Below, piece by piece: positions 37,762 through 48,608 of a stretch of 64,000 nucleotides of DNA. The notes beneath the pieces were generated by a model. That model was not told the DNA's origin. It made no database searches and saw only the letters and a list, made by a program, of their open reading frames with translations. Position 1 is the stretch's first letter. Each line of letters begins with the position of its first letter. Source of the DNA: Nocardia sp. XZ_19_385 (GTDB taxonomy: Bacteria; Actinomycetota; Actinomycetes; Mycobacteriales; Mycobacteriaceae). A program made the position numbers and the translations under genes. The stretch spans positions 2,318,348-2,382,347 of the forward strand of contig NZ_JACVEE010000002.1 of the NCBI RefSeq assembly GCF_015355755.1, given 5' to 3'.

Positions 37762-39186
37762 GTGAGCGGCGCACATCCCGCTGGACCCCGGCATGCCGAA
37801 ATCCCGCACGCCCCGAATCTTCCGGAGCGCCCGAGCGATCCGAAGCAGATGATCGCGCTGCCCGCGAATGTGTGGCCCCGCAACGCTTCTCGCGGCGACG
37901 ACGGTGTGGTCAGCCTGGCCGGTGTCCCCGTGGCCGACCTCGCCGAGCAGTTCGGCACCCCGCTGTTCGTGGTGGACGAGGACGATTTCCGGTCCCGCTG
38001 CCGCGACATGGTGCGCGCCTTCGGGCCGAACGCCCGGGTGCACTACGCCTCCAAGGCTTTCCTGTGCGGTGAGATCGCGCGCTGGATCCGCGACGAGGGC
38101 CTGTCCCTGGACGTGTGCTCCGGCGGCGAACTCGCCATCGCGCTGCACGCGGGTTTCCCGGCGGAGCGAATCGCGTTGCACGGCAACAACAAATCCGTCG
38201 CCGAGCTCGAGGCCGCGGTGGCCGCGGGCGTGGGCCACGTGGTGCTCGACTCGCTGTACGAGATCGAGCGCCTGGAAGCCGTCGCCGGTGCGGCCGGTGT
38301 GGTGCAGGATGTCCTGATCCGCGTCACCGTCGGCGTGGAAGCCCATACGCACGAATACATTTCGACCGCGCACGAGGATCAGAAGTTCGGCTTCTCCATC
38401 TCCGGCGGCGACGCCATGGAGGCGCTGGCCCGGGTATTCGACGCCGACAACCTGCGCCTGGTCGGCCTGCACTCGCACATCGGCTCGCAGATCTTCGAGA
38501 TCGACGGTTTCGAGATCGCCGCCCGCCGCCTGCTCGCCCTGCTGCGCGAAGCCATCGAGAAGTTCGGCGTGGAGCGCACCGCGCAGATCGCGACGCTGGA
38601 TCTCGGTGGCGGCCTTGGTATTTCGTACCTGCCGAACGATGATCCGCCGCCGCTGGACGAGTTCGCGCGCAAGCTGCGCGGCCTGGTCGAGACCGAAGCG
38701 GCACACGCTGGTCTGCCCACCCCGGAGATCGCGGTGGAACCGGGCCGTGCCATCGCCGGCCCGGGCACCGTCACCCTCTATGAGGTCGGCACCATCAAGG
38801 ACGTCTCGCTCGACGGCGGCAACCGCCGCCGCTACGTCAGCGTCGACGGCGGCATGAGCGACAACATCCGGCCCGCGCTGTACCAGGCCGATTACGACTG
38901 CCGCCTGGTTTCGCGGTCCTCGGACGCGCCCGCCGTGGTCGCGCGCGTCGTCGGAAAGCATTGCGAGAGCGGCGATATCGTCATCCGCGACACCTGGATG
39001 CCCGCCGATGTCGGCCCCGGCGATCTGATCGCCGTCGCGGCGACCGGTGCGTATTGCTATTCGATGTCGAGCCGATACAACCAGTTGACCCGTCCGGCGG
39101 TCGTCGCCGTCCGGGATGGTCAGCCGCGTTTGATTCTGCGCCGGGAAACGGTGGCGGATTTGCTCAGCCTGGAGGTGGAACAGTGA
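37762..39186 (+). CDS. lysA: Diaminopimelate decarboxylase
   Basis: 474 residues from the GTG at 37762, which has AAAGGA upstream; a longer frame has no ribosome binding site. A fold-III PLP enzyme: the Schiff-base lysine is about K98 in 'HYASKAFL', the glycine loop is '[11 protein letters not shown]', and the active-site Cys about C401 is in 'GKHCESGD'. It decarboxylates meso-diaminopimelate to L-lysine, the final step of lysine synthesis. The N-terminal extension '[19 protein letters not shown]' is usual in actinobacteria. The stop overlaps the hom start. Confidence 0.96.
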   Translation: MSGAHPAGPRHAEIPHAPNLPERPSDPKQMIALPANVWPRNASRGDDGVVSLAGVPVADLAEQFGTPLFVVDEDDFRSRCRDMVRAFGPNARVHYASKAFLCGEIARWIRDEGLSLDVCSGGELAIALHAGFPAERIALHGNNKSVAELEAAVAAGVGHVVLDSLYEIERLEAVAGAAGVVQDVLIRVTVGVEAHTHEYISTAHEDQKFGFSISGGDAMEALARVFDADNLRLVGLHSHIGSQIFEIDGFEIAARRLLALLREAIEKFGVERTAQIATLDLGGGLGISYLPNDDPPPLDEFARKLRGLVETEAAHAGLPTPEIAVEPGRAIAGPGTVTLYEVGTIKDVSLDGGNRRRYVSVDGGMSDNIRPALYQADYDCRLVSRSSDAPAVVARVVGKHCESGDIVIRDTWMPADVGPGDLIAVAATGAYCYSMSSRYNQLTRPAVVAVRDGQPRLILRRETVADLLSLEVEQ

Positions 39187-40522
39187 CCGAACAGAGAAAC
39201 GAGACCTGGGGCATCGATCGTCCGATCGGTGTCGCGGTGCTCGGTATGGGCAATGTCGGCACCGAGGTCGTGCGGATTCTGCGGGACCACGCCGATGACC
39301 TGCGGTCGCGCGTCGGTGCTCCGGTGGTGCTGCGCGGTGTCGCCGTGCGCAACCTGGAGCGGGACCGCGGGCTTCCGGCCGAACTGCTGACCACCGACGC
39401 CGAAGCGCTCGTCGCGCGTGCCGATGTCGACCTGGTCGTAGAGGTCATGGGCGGTATCGATCCGGCCCGCAGCCTGATCCTGGCTTCGCTGAACGCGGGC
39501 AAGTCCGTGATCTCCGCGAACAAGGCGCTGCTGGCCGACTACACCGGCGAACTCGCCGCCGCCGCGGAGCGCAATCGCGCCGACCTGTACTTCGAGGCCG
39601 CCGTCGCCGGCGCCATCCCGGTGGTGCGCCCGCTCATCCAGTCGCTGTCCGGCGACCGGGTGAACAAGGTGGTCGGCATTGTCAACGGCACCACCAACTT
39701 CATCCTGTCCGCGATGGATGAGACCGGCGCCGACTACGAGATCACCCTCAAGGAAGCGACCCGCCTGGGTTACGCCGAGGCCGATCCGACCGCCGACGTC
39801 GAGGGCTACGACGCCGCCGCCAAGGCCGCGATCCTGGCCTCGCTGGCGTTCCACACCCGCGTGACCGCCGCCGATGTCTACCGTGAAGGCATCTCCAAGA
39901 TCACCTCCGAGGATCTGGAGACCGCCTCCGCGCTGGATTGCACGGTCAAGCTGCTGGCCATCTGCGAACGTGTGCCCGGGAACCCGCCCGCGGCGGAGGG
40001 CGGCAAGGATCGCATCTCGGTGCGCGTCTACCCGGCGCTGATCCCGCGCAAGCACCCGCTCGCCGCGGTCACCGGCGCGTTCAACGCCGTGGTCGTCGAG
40101 GCGGAGAACGCCGGCCGCCTGATGTTCTACGGGCAGGGCGCCGGCGGCGCCCCGACCGCCTCCGCGGTGCTCGGCGATCTGGTGATGGCCGCGCGCAACA
40201 AGTTCTACGGTGGCCGCGCTCCGGGCGAATCGGTTTATGCTGAGCTACCGATCGCGCCGATCGGCGACACACCCGCCCGCTACCACGTGAACCTGCAGGT
40301 CGAAGACGTCCCGGGCGTCCTGGCCAAGGTCGCGGGTGAATTCGCCAACCACGGGGTCAGCATCTCCACCGTCCGCCAGGCCGGGCACGGCGAGGGTGCG
40401 CGCCTGGTCGTGGTCACCCACCACGCCCTGGAATCGGCGCTCGCGGACACCGTCGCCGCGCTGGCGGAGATGGAATCCGTCACATCCGTGACCAGCGTTT
40501 TGAGATTGGAAGGCACCGAGGA

Positions 40523-40526
<4 letters not shown>
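39183..40526 (+). CDS. hom: Homoserine dehydrogenase
   Basis: 447 residues from the GTG at 39183, overlapping the lysA stop. NAD(P) motif GMGNVG at 21-26, catalytic-domain signature '[14 protein letters not shown]' and '[19 protein letters not shown]', and a C-terminal ACT domain ('[21 protein letters not shown]') for feedback control by threonine. It reduces aspartate semialdehyde to homoserine, the branch point to threonine and methionine. Confidence 0.96.
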
Positions 40527-42593
<2,067 letters not shown>

Positions 42594-42918
42594 CGGCGAG
42601 TCTGCCTTGCCGTGCTTCACACTATCCAGCTATCCTGGGCAAGTCCGTACATCGTGCGCATCAGACGCCGGTGCTTCATCAGGGCAATCGCTCCAGCAGG
42701 CTCCAGGCTCGAGCCTCCAGGCCATGGAGGTGCTGCGTAGCTGCGCAACTGGAATGATCTCTCCCACCTTTTTGGAGTTGGGCCCTGCACAACCGGTGGC
42801 GTAACCGCCGGGTTCGGTGGAGCAGGTGATATACGGCATCCGAGTCCGGCACAGTGCCCGGACTGCGGGACGAACCCTCGAAACAGCACACGGCAGTCGA
42901 GGGAAGGAAAGGAATTCC
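42594..42918 (+). promoter_or_regulatory. rho promoter and long 5' leader
   Basis: No gene lies in this 325-bp stretch. A promoter TTGCCG (42607-42612), 18-bp spacer, TATCCT (42631-42636) predicts a leader of about 275 nt. The leader holds a CCTCCA-GGCCA-TGGAGG hairpin (42714-42730), several CTCCAGG repeats, and a T5 run within 'CCACCTTTTTGGAG'. rho genes in other bacteria are autoregulated by premature termination in such leaders; that is likely here, but no Rho-utilisation site can be proved by eye. Confidence 0.55.
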
Positions 42919-44997
42919 GTGACAGATACGGACCTGCTCGCGACGCCCGGGGTGGAAAACAACCCAAGTAACTCGGGTCGCGAAAGTGAATCCGGACAGA
43001 TTGCGAAGATGAGCGAACACACCGACGTCGCACGATCGGGGCTGACTGGAATGTTGTTGCCGCAGTTGCGCCAGCTTGCGGGGGAGCTCGGAATCCGAGG
43101 CACCTCCGGAATGCGCAAAGGCGATTTGATCGCCGCCATCAAGGAAAATCAGGCTGGAAAGGCGGCCCCGGCGAAAGCCGAGAAGGCCGAAAAGTCCGCG
43201 CGTAGCGAAGCGAAGGCCGAGCAGGCGACCCTCGACGTGACGCCTGCGGCCCCGGCCGAGGCGCCCAAGGTCGCCGCTCCCGAAGCCGCCGCCGCTCCCG
43301 AGGCTGCTCCGGCGAAGGCTGCGAAAACCGAAGCCGCTCCGGCGGATGCCGCGCCGGGCGATGCCTCCGAGGACGCCGGTCGGGAATCCGGCCAGCGGGG
43401 CCGTGGTCGGCAGCGGCGCGGCCGTGACCAGGCGCGATCCGGCGGCGAGAACGCCGAGGCGCGTGGTGACGAGCCGAAGCAGGATGCCGAACAGGGCGAG
43501 CGTCGCCGGGAGCGCAACCAATCGGGTGATCGCAACCAGTCCGGTGACCGTAGCCAGGGCGAGCGCAACCAGAACGGAAATGGCAACAGCGGCAACCGCG
43601 GTGGCGAAAACCGTGGTGGCGAGAACCGTGGTGAGAACCGTGGCGGTCAGGATCGCGACCGCGACAACCGTGGCAGCGAGAACCGTGGCGGCCAGGATCG
43701 CGACCGCGACAACCGTGGCGGCGACGACGAGGAAGGCGGCCGCGGCCGCCGGGGCCGTCGTTTCCGCGAGCGGCGTCGTGGGCGTGACCGCGAGGGCAGC
43801 GCCCCCGGTGGTGGCAGCGAGGCGCGCGAGTTCGAAATCCGCGAGGATGACGTGCTGCAGCCGGTCGCGGGCATCCTCGATGTGCTGGACAACTACGCGT
43901 TCGTTCGCACCTCGGGCTACCTGGCCGGGCCGAACGACGTCTACGTGTCGATGAACCTCGTCCGCAAGAACGGCCTGCGCCGCGGTGACGCGATCACAGG
44001 TGCGGTGCGTGCGGCGCGTGACGGCGAGCAGACCAACCAGCGTCAGAAGTTCGATCCGCTGGTGCGTCTGGACACGGTCAATGGCAGTGACGTCGACAGC
44101 GCCAAGCGGCGTCCTGAGTTCAACAAGCTCACCCCGCTCTACCCGAATCAGCGGCTGCGCCTGGAGACTCAGCAGAACAAGCTGACCACCCGGGTGATCG
44201 ATCTGATCATGCCGATCGGTAAGGGCCAGCGAGCGCTGATCGTGTCACCGCCGAAGGCGGGTAAGACCACGATCATGCAGGACATCGCGAATGCGATCGC
44301 CATCAACAACCCCGAGGTCTACCTCATGGTTGTGCTGGTCGACGAACGTCCCGAAGAGGTCACCGACATGCAGCGTTCGGTGAAGGGTGAGGTCATCGCC
44401 TCCACCTTCGACCGGCCGCCGCTGGATCACACCTCGGTCGCCGAGCTCGCCATCGAGCGGGCGAAGCGCCTGGTGGAAATGGGCAAAGACGTTGTCGTGC
44501 TGCTCGACTCGATCACCCGATTGGGCCGCGCGTACAACAACTCCTCGCCGGCTTCGGGCCGCATCCTCTCCGGTGGTGTCGACTCGACCGCGCTGTACCC
44601 GCCCAAGCGGTTCCTCGGCGCGGCGCGCAATATCGAGAACGGCGGCTCGCTGACGATCATCGCCACCGCAATGGTGGAGACCGGTTCGACCGGTGACACG
44701 GTGATCTTCGAGGAGTTCAAGGGCACCGGCAACGCCGAGCTCAAGCTGGACCGCAAGATCGCGGAACGGCGCGTGTTCCCCGCGGTGGACGTCAACCCGT
44801 CCGGTACCCGTAAGGACGAGCTACTGCTGAGCCCGGACGAGGCGGCCGTGCTGCACAAGCTGCGCCGCGTACTGTCCGGCCTGGATTCGCATCAGGCGAT
44901 CGATCTGCTGATCGACCGTTTGAAGAAGTCCAAGAACAACCTGGAGTTCCTGATGTCGGTCAGCAAGACAGCGCCGGGTGGCGCGATCGACGAGTAG
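42919..44997 (+). CDS. rho: Transcription termination factor Rho with long Arg/Gly/Asn-rich insertion
   Basis: 692 residues from the GTG at 42919 (AAGGA upstream). The order is a Rho N-terminal helical domain ('LLPQLRQLAGELGIRGTSGM'), an insertion of about 230 residues that is first Ala/Lys/Glu-rich and then Arg/Gly/Asn/Asp-rich with NRGG repeats, the S1-like RNA-binding domain ('ILDVLDNYAFVRTSGYL'), and the hexameric RecA-type ATPase with Walker A PPKAGKT (about 442-448) and 'VVLLDSITRLGRAYN'. It terminates transcription by RNA translocation. The insertion is known in actinobacterial Rho and adds RNA binding; two 45-bp tandem repeats lie inside it. Confidence 0.96.
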   Translation: MTDTDLLATPGVENNPSNSGRESESGQIAKMSEHTDVARSGLTGMLLPQLRQLAGELGIRGTSGMRKGDLIAAIKENQAGKAAPAKAEKAEKSARSEAKAEQATLDVTPAAPAEAPKVAAPEAAAAPEAAPAKAAKTEAAPADAAPGDASEDAGRESGQRGRGRQRRGRDQARSGGENAEARGDEPKQDAEQGERRRERNQSGDRNQSGDRSQGERNQNGNGNSGNRGGENRGGENRGENRGGQDRDRDNRGSENRGGQDRDRDNRGGDDEEGGRGRRGRRFRERRRGRDREGSAPGGGSEAREFEIREDDVLQPVAGILDVLDNYAFVRTSGYLAGPNDVYVSMNLVRKNGLRRGDAITGAVRAARDGEQTNQRQKFDPLVRLDTVNGSDVDSAKRRPEFNKLTPLYPNQRLRLETQQNKLTTRVIDLIMPIGKGQRALIVSPPKAGKTTIMQDIANAIAINNPEVYLMVVLVDERPEEVTDMQRSVKGEVIASTFDRPPLDHTSVAELAIERAKRLVEMGKDVVVLLDSITRLGRAYNNSSPASGRILSGGVDSTALYPPKRFLGAARNIENGGSLTIIATAMVETGSTGDTVIFEEFKGTGNAELKLDRKIAERRVFPAVDVNPSGTRKDELLLSPDEAAVLHKLRRVLSGLDSHQAIDLLIDRLKKSKNNLEFLMSVSKTAPGGAIDE
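43636..43725 (+). repeat. Two tandem in-frame 45-bp repeats in rho
   Basis: Units 43636-43680 and 43681-43725 match at 42 of 45 positions and encode NRGGQDRDRDNRGSE and NRGGQDRDRDNRGGD. Shorter NRGGE units lie just upstream (43599-43635). The near identity suggests recent duplication and easy expansion or contraction without frameshift. Confidence 0.9.
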
Positions 44998-45279
44998 TAC
45001 GAACTCGACTGTCACCGAAAGGGTCTCGCGCATGCGAGGCCCTTTCGGTGTATTCGGGCGGAAGAAGAACAGCCCGATCAGCGCGGCTCCGGAGATCATG
45101 AAGGTCAGCAGGATGGTGGCCGGGCTGACGGTGTCGCCCGAGGCGGCGGGCTCGGCCTGGTAGTAGGCGACTGTTTCCGCTGTCGAATAAACGGGGGTGG
45201 CCTCCGGTACCGCGAACCAGCCCACCGCGACAGCGAGAGTCAACAACCCGAAGACCGCCAAGGCGATGCGGCTGTTCAT
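44821..45279 (-). CDS. Small two-TM membrane protein whose frame runs antisense into rho
   Basis: Start ATG 45279 with GGGGAG upstream. The first 80 residues look real: TM1 at about 5-25 ('ALAVFGLLTLAVAVGWFAVP'), an extracytoplasmic loop, and TM2 at about 54-74, then 'FFRPNTPKG'. No stop follows until 44821, so the frame passes through the rho terminator and 177 bp of the rho 3' end; the last 60 or so residues look like an antisense shadow. The product may really be 152 residues, or the transcript may end in the terminator without a stop. Function unknown. Confidence 0.55.
   Translation of the reverse strand: MNSRIALAVFGLLTLAVAVGWFAVPEATPVYSTAETVAYYQAEPAASGDTVSPATILLTFMISGAALIGLFFFRPNTPKGPRMRETLSVTVEFVLLVDRATRRCLADRHQELQVVLGLLQTVDQQIDRLMRIQAGQYAAQLVQHGRLVRAQQ
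45013..45050. terminator. rho terminator
   Basis: CACCGAAAGGG pairs with CCCTTTCGGTG, with an inner CTCGC-GCAT-GCGAG stem. It lies 15 bases after the rho stop, and also inside the opposing small membrane gene. Confidence 0.85.
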
Positions 45280-45616
45280 ATCGTTCTCCCCTCTGTCGTC
45301 GGCACGCCGGTGTGCTCTTGTCCTCCAGGCCCCAAACTCTATGAACAGCTGTGTTCGCATTCTTGAGTAGCGAACTACCCGTCTTAGGCTCCCGTAAGAG
45401 CGCTCCAATTGCGTGCCCGCACTTTCTGGGGCGGTGGAGGAGGGGGGCCTACCTGGCCCGGGAATAGACCGGAGGCAGGGGGCGTTTTGGCAGCGTAGCG
45501 GCGGTTCTGGCATACTGGATCGCTGTGCGTCTGCCCATCGGCAGACAATCCCGCCTAGTCGGCTCCGGTTCACGCTCCTTCGCGGGCGACCCGGCGGCCA
45601 TTTTGAAAGGACACCC
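45280..45616 (+). promoter_or_regulatory. rpmE upstream region and promoter
   Basis: No gene in this 337-bp stretch. A good promoter TTGGCA (45487-45492), 18-bp spacer, CATACT (45511-45516) predicts transcription from about 45523, giving rpmE a leader of about 95 nt. The left part serves as promoter region for the divergent small membrane gene; nothing else is recognised. Confidence 0.65.
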
Positions 45617-45850
45617 ATGAGGGCAGGAATCCACCCGACCTACGTCGACACCACCGTCGTCTGTGGTTGTGGCAACACCTTCCAGACTCGCTCCACCAAG
45701 GAGTCCGGACACATCAGCGTCGAGGTCTGCTCGCAGTGCCACCCGTTCTACACCGGCAAGCAGAAGATCCTCGACACCGGCGGCCGCGTGGCCCGCTTCG
45801 AGGCTCGCTACGGCAAGCGTGCGGGCAAGAAGGCCGAAGACGCCTCCTAG
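45617..45850 (+). CDS. rpmE: 50S ribosomal protein L31, zinc-binding type
   Basis: 77 residues starting '[19 protein letters not shown]' at an ATG with AAAGGA upstream. The two cysteine pairs CGCG and CSQCH make this the zinc-containing C+ form, which can be replaced by a C- paralogue and mobilise zinc under starvation. It is a bridge protein of the large subunit. It sits between rho and prfA as in mycobacteria, with its own promoter and terminator. Confidence 0.97.
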   Translation: MRAGIHPTYVDTTVVCGCGNTFQTRSTKESGHISVEVCSQCHPFYTGKQKILDTGGRVARFEARYGKRAGKKAEDAS

Positions 45851-45858
45851 CTTCCTCC

Positions 45859-45895
45859 CCGACGCCCGGTCCTGCATATGCAGACCGGGCGTCGG
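45859..45895 (+). terminator. rpmE terminator
   Basis: CCGACGCCCGGT (45859-45870) pairs perfectly with ACCGGGCGTCGG (45884-45895), with an inner CTGCAT/ATGCAG palindrome and one unpaired C. It sits eight bases after the rpmE stop. Confidence 0.85.
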
Positions 45896-45958
45896 TGCAT
45901 TTCTTGGCAAAGACAATGCCAGAGGCCCCCGCACTGCAGAAATAGACAAGGAAGCATC

Positions 45959-47029
45959 ATGACGCAGCCGTCCGCGATCGACGACATTCTGGCCGAGTAC
46001 CAGGGCCTGGAGACCCAGTTGGCCGATCCGTCGCTGCATAACGACGCGGGCGCCGCGCGCCGGGTCGGTAAGCGATTCGCCGAGCTGGCCCCGGTGATGT
46101 CCACGTACAACAAACTGAAGGCCGCGCACGACGATCTCGCCGCCGCCCAGGAGCTGGCCGCCGACGATCCGGCGTTCGCCACGGAGATTCCCGAGCTGCG
46201 GCGCCAGACCGAGGAGCTGGAAGCGGCGCTGGCCGACCTGCTCGCCCCGCGCGACCCGCACGACAGCGACGACGTCGTGCTCGAGGTCAAGTCCGGCGAA
46301 GGCGGCGAGGAATCCGCGCTGTTCGCCGCCGACCTGGCCCGCATGTACATCCGCTACGCCGAACGGCACGGCTGGAAGGTGGAGGTGCTCGGCGCCACCT
46401 ACACCGAACTGGGCGGCTACAAGGAAGCGACGCTGTCGATCAAGAGTCGCGACGCGGCCCGCGACGGCGTCTGGTCGCGCCTGAAGTTCGAGGGTGGTGT
46501 GCACCGGGTGCAGCGCGTGCCGGTCACTGAATCGCAGGGCCGTATCCACACCTCCGCCGCGGGCGTGCTCATCTACCCCGAACCCGACGAGGTCGAGGAG
46601 GTGCAGATCGACGAAACCGATCTGCGCATCGATGTGTACCGCTCCTCCGGCAAGGGCGGTCAGGGCGTCAACACCACCGACTCCGCCGTGCGCATCACCC
46701 ACCTGCCCTCCGGCATCGTGGTGACCTGCCAGAACGAGCGCTCCCAGCTGCAGAACAAGGCGCGCGCCATGCAGGTGCTCGCCGCGCGTCTGCAGTTGCT
46801 CGCCGAAGAGCAGGCCGAGCAGGAAGCGTCCGCGGGCCGGGCCAGCCAGATCCGCACCGTGGACCGCTCCGAGCGCATCCGCACCTATAACTTCCCGGAA
46901 AACCGCATCGCCGATCACCGCGTCGGATTCAAGGCACACAATCTGGACGCCGTGCTCGACGGTGAACTGGATGCCCTGCTCGACGCGCTCGGCAAAGCGG
47001 ACCGCGAAGCCCGCATGGCGGCGGAGTAA
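45959..47029 (+). CDS. prfA: Peptide chain release factor 1
   Basis: 356 residues from ATG 45959 with AAGGA upstream. The stop-codon recognition motif is PVT (PxT type, so UAA/UAG-specific RF1) in '[18 protein letters not shown]', and the GGQ motif near residue 234 in '[17 protein letters not shown]' triggers peptidyl-tRNA hydrolysis. The next gene, prmC, encodes the methylase of that glutamine; the TAATG overlap couples them. Confidence 0.97.
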   Translation: MTQPSAIDDILAEYQGLETQLADPSLHNDAGAARRVGKRFAELAPVMSTYNKLKAAHDDLAAAQELAADDPAFATEIPELRRQTEELEAALADLLAPRDPHDSDDVVLEVKSGEGGEESALFAADLARMYIRYAERHGWKVEVLGATYTELGGYKEATLSIKSRDAARDGVWSRLKFEGGVHRVQRVPVTESQGRIHTSAAGVLIYPEPDEVEEVQIDETDLRIDVYRSSGKGGQGVNTTDSAVRITHLPSGIVVTCQNERSQLQNKARAMQVLAARLQLLAEEQAEQEASAGRASQIRTVDRSERIRTYNFPENRIADHRVGFKAHNLDAVLDGELDALLDALGKADREARMAAE

Positions 47030-47910
47030 TGAGCGAGGTGCGCCGGGTGGCTCTACGCCCGGCGATCAACGAAGCCACCGAGGCACTAGCGGCCGCGGGC
47101 ATCCACAGCCCGCGCGCCGACGCCGAACAGCTGGCGGCGCACCTGCTCGGAGTGGAACGCACCCGCCTGGCACTGGTTCCGTTGGTCGAACCCGACCTGC
47201 TCGCCGACTTCCGCGCGCTGGTCGACCACCGCGCGCACCACGTCCCGCTGCAGCACCTCACCGGTGTTGCCGCTATGGGCGCGATCGACCTCGCCGTCGG
47301 CCCAGGCGTTTTCGTCCCGCGCCCCGAGACCGAGGTCCTGTTCGCCTGGGCCCTCGCCCAGCTGGAGGCGCTGCCACACGACCACCAGCCGATCGTCGTC
47401 GACCTGTGCACCGGCTCCGGCGCATTGGCCCTGGCCATCGCCCACGCCCGCCCCGACGCCGACGTGCACGCCGTCGAAATCGATCCCGACGCCGTGAAAT
47501 GGGCCCGCCGCAACGCCGACGACCGCATCGCCGCCGGCGACACCGCGATCACCCTCTACGCCGACGACGCCACCGACCCAAACCTGCTCACCGACCTGAG
47601 CGGCCGCGTCGACCTGCTCGTCTCCAACCCGCCCTACATCCCCGCCGGCGCGCAGCTGGATCCCGAAGTGGCAGAACACGATCCGCACCGCGCCCTATTC
47701 GCGGGCACGGACGGCCTGGACGTCATCCGCCCGATGATCCCCGTGATCACCCGCCTACTCCGCCCCGCCGGCGCCCTCGCCATCGAACACGACGACACCA
47801 ACGGCTCCGCCACCGCCAAACTCCTCGCCGAATCCGGCCAGTTCACCGATATCGCCGAACACCTCGACCTCGCCGAAAAACCCCGCTTCGTAGTAGCCAC
47901 CCGTACTTAG
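47029..47910 (+). CDS. prmC: Release-factor glutamine N5-methyltransferase
   Basis: 293 residues. The SAM motif 'VVDLCTGSGALALAIAHARP' (about 124-143) and catalytic NPPY motif (about 199-202, 'LLVSNPPYIPAG') define PrmC/HemK. It methylates the GGQ glutamine of RF1 and RF2. The start shares one base with the prfA stop. Confidence 0.95.
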   Translation: MSEVRRVALRPAINEATEALAAAGIHSPRADAEQLAAHLLGVERTRLALVPLVEPDLLADFRALVDHRAHHVPLQHLTGVAAMGAIDLAVGPGVFVPRPETEVLFAWALAQLEALPHDHQPIVVDLCTGSGALALAIAHARPDADVHAVEIDPDAVKWARRNADDRIAAGDTAITLYADDATDPNLLTDLSGRVDLLVSNPPYIPAGAQLDPEVAEHDPHRALFAGTDGLDVIRPMIPVITRLLRPAGALAIEHDDTNGSATAKLLAESGQFTDIAEHLDLAEKPRFVVATRT

Positions 47911-47916
47911 CTCTCA

Positions 47917-47938
47917 GGCCCCGTGACAGGATGGGGCC
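47917..47938 (+). promoter_or_regulatory. Hairpin and -10-like box directly before sua5
   Basis: GGCCCC (47917-47922) pairs with GGGGCC (47933-47938), the last base touching the GTG start at 47939. CAGGAT within the loop could be a -10 box giving a leaderless mRNA; otherwise the hairpin would bury the ribosome binding region. Confidence 0.4.
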
Positions 47939-48604
47939 GTGAGTACCGTCTACGACTGCGCGGATACCGACTCGCGCGCCGCCGGACTGTCCGCAGCGAC
48001 GAGCGCCCTGAAGTCCGGGCGGCTGGTGGTGTTGCCTACCGACACGCTGTATGGCCTGGCTGCCGATGCCTTCGACTCGACCGCGGTGAGTTCGCTGCTC
48101 GCGGCCAAGCGGCGTGGGCGGGACATGCCGGTGCCGGTGCTGGTCGGTTCCTGGCACACCATCGATGGCCTGGTGTTCTCGGTGCGTCCGCAGGCTCGGG
48201 AGCTGATCCGGGCGTTCTGGCCCGGCGGCCTGAGTCTTGTTGTGCAGCAAGCGCCTTCGCTGGCCTGGGACCTCGGTGATACGCGCGGAACGGTGATGCT
48301 GCGGATGCCGCTGCACCCGGTCGCGCTGGAGTTGCTGCGTGAGGTGGGCCCGCTCGCGGTGTCCAGCGCCAATGTGTCCGGGCAGCCGCCCGCCACGACC
48401 GCGGCCGAGGCGCGCGATCAGCTCGGTTCGCTGGTCAATGTGTATCTCGACGGCGGACCCGCTGATCATGCCGTCGCCTCCACCATCGTCGACCTCACCT
48501 CCGATCAGCCGCGGATCCTGCGTGAGGGCGCGGTGCCGGTGGCCGAAATCGCCGAGGTGCTCGGGATGAAGCCGGACGAACTCACCAGTCCCGCTGCCCG
48601 GTGA
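47939..48604 (+). CDS. sua5: L-threonylcarbamoyladenylate synthase (Sua5/YrdC family)
   Basis: 221 residues. The YrdC core has 'LVVLPTDTLYGLAADAF' (substrate threonine/ATP pocket), 'KRRGRDMPVPVLV' and 'LAVSSANVSGQPPATTAAEA'. It makes threonylcarbamoyl-AMP from threonine, bicarbonate and ATP for the t6A37 tRNA modification. It has a short C-terminal extension rather than a full Sua5 domain. The synteny prmC-sua5-wecA is conserved in mycobacteria. Confidence 0.93.
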   Translation: MSTVYDCADTDSRAAGLSAATSALKSGRLVVLPTDTLYGLAADAFDSTAVSSLLAAKRRGRDMPVPVLVGSWHTIDGLVFSVRPQARELIRAFWPGGLSLVVQQAPSLAWDLGDTRGTVMLRMPLHPVALELLREVGPLAVSSANVSGQPPATTAAEARDQLGSLVNVYLDGGPADHAVASTIVDLTSDQPRILREGAVPVAEIAEVLGMKPDELTSPAAR

Positions 48605-48608
48605 TCGG

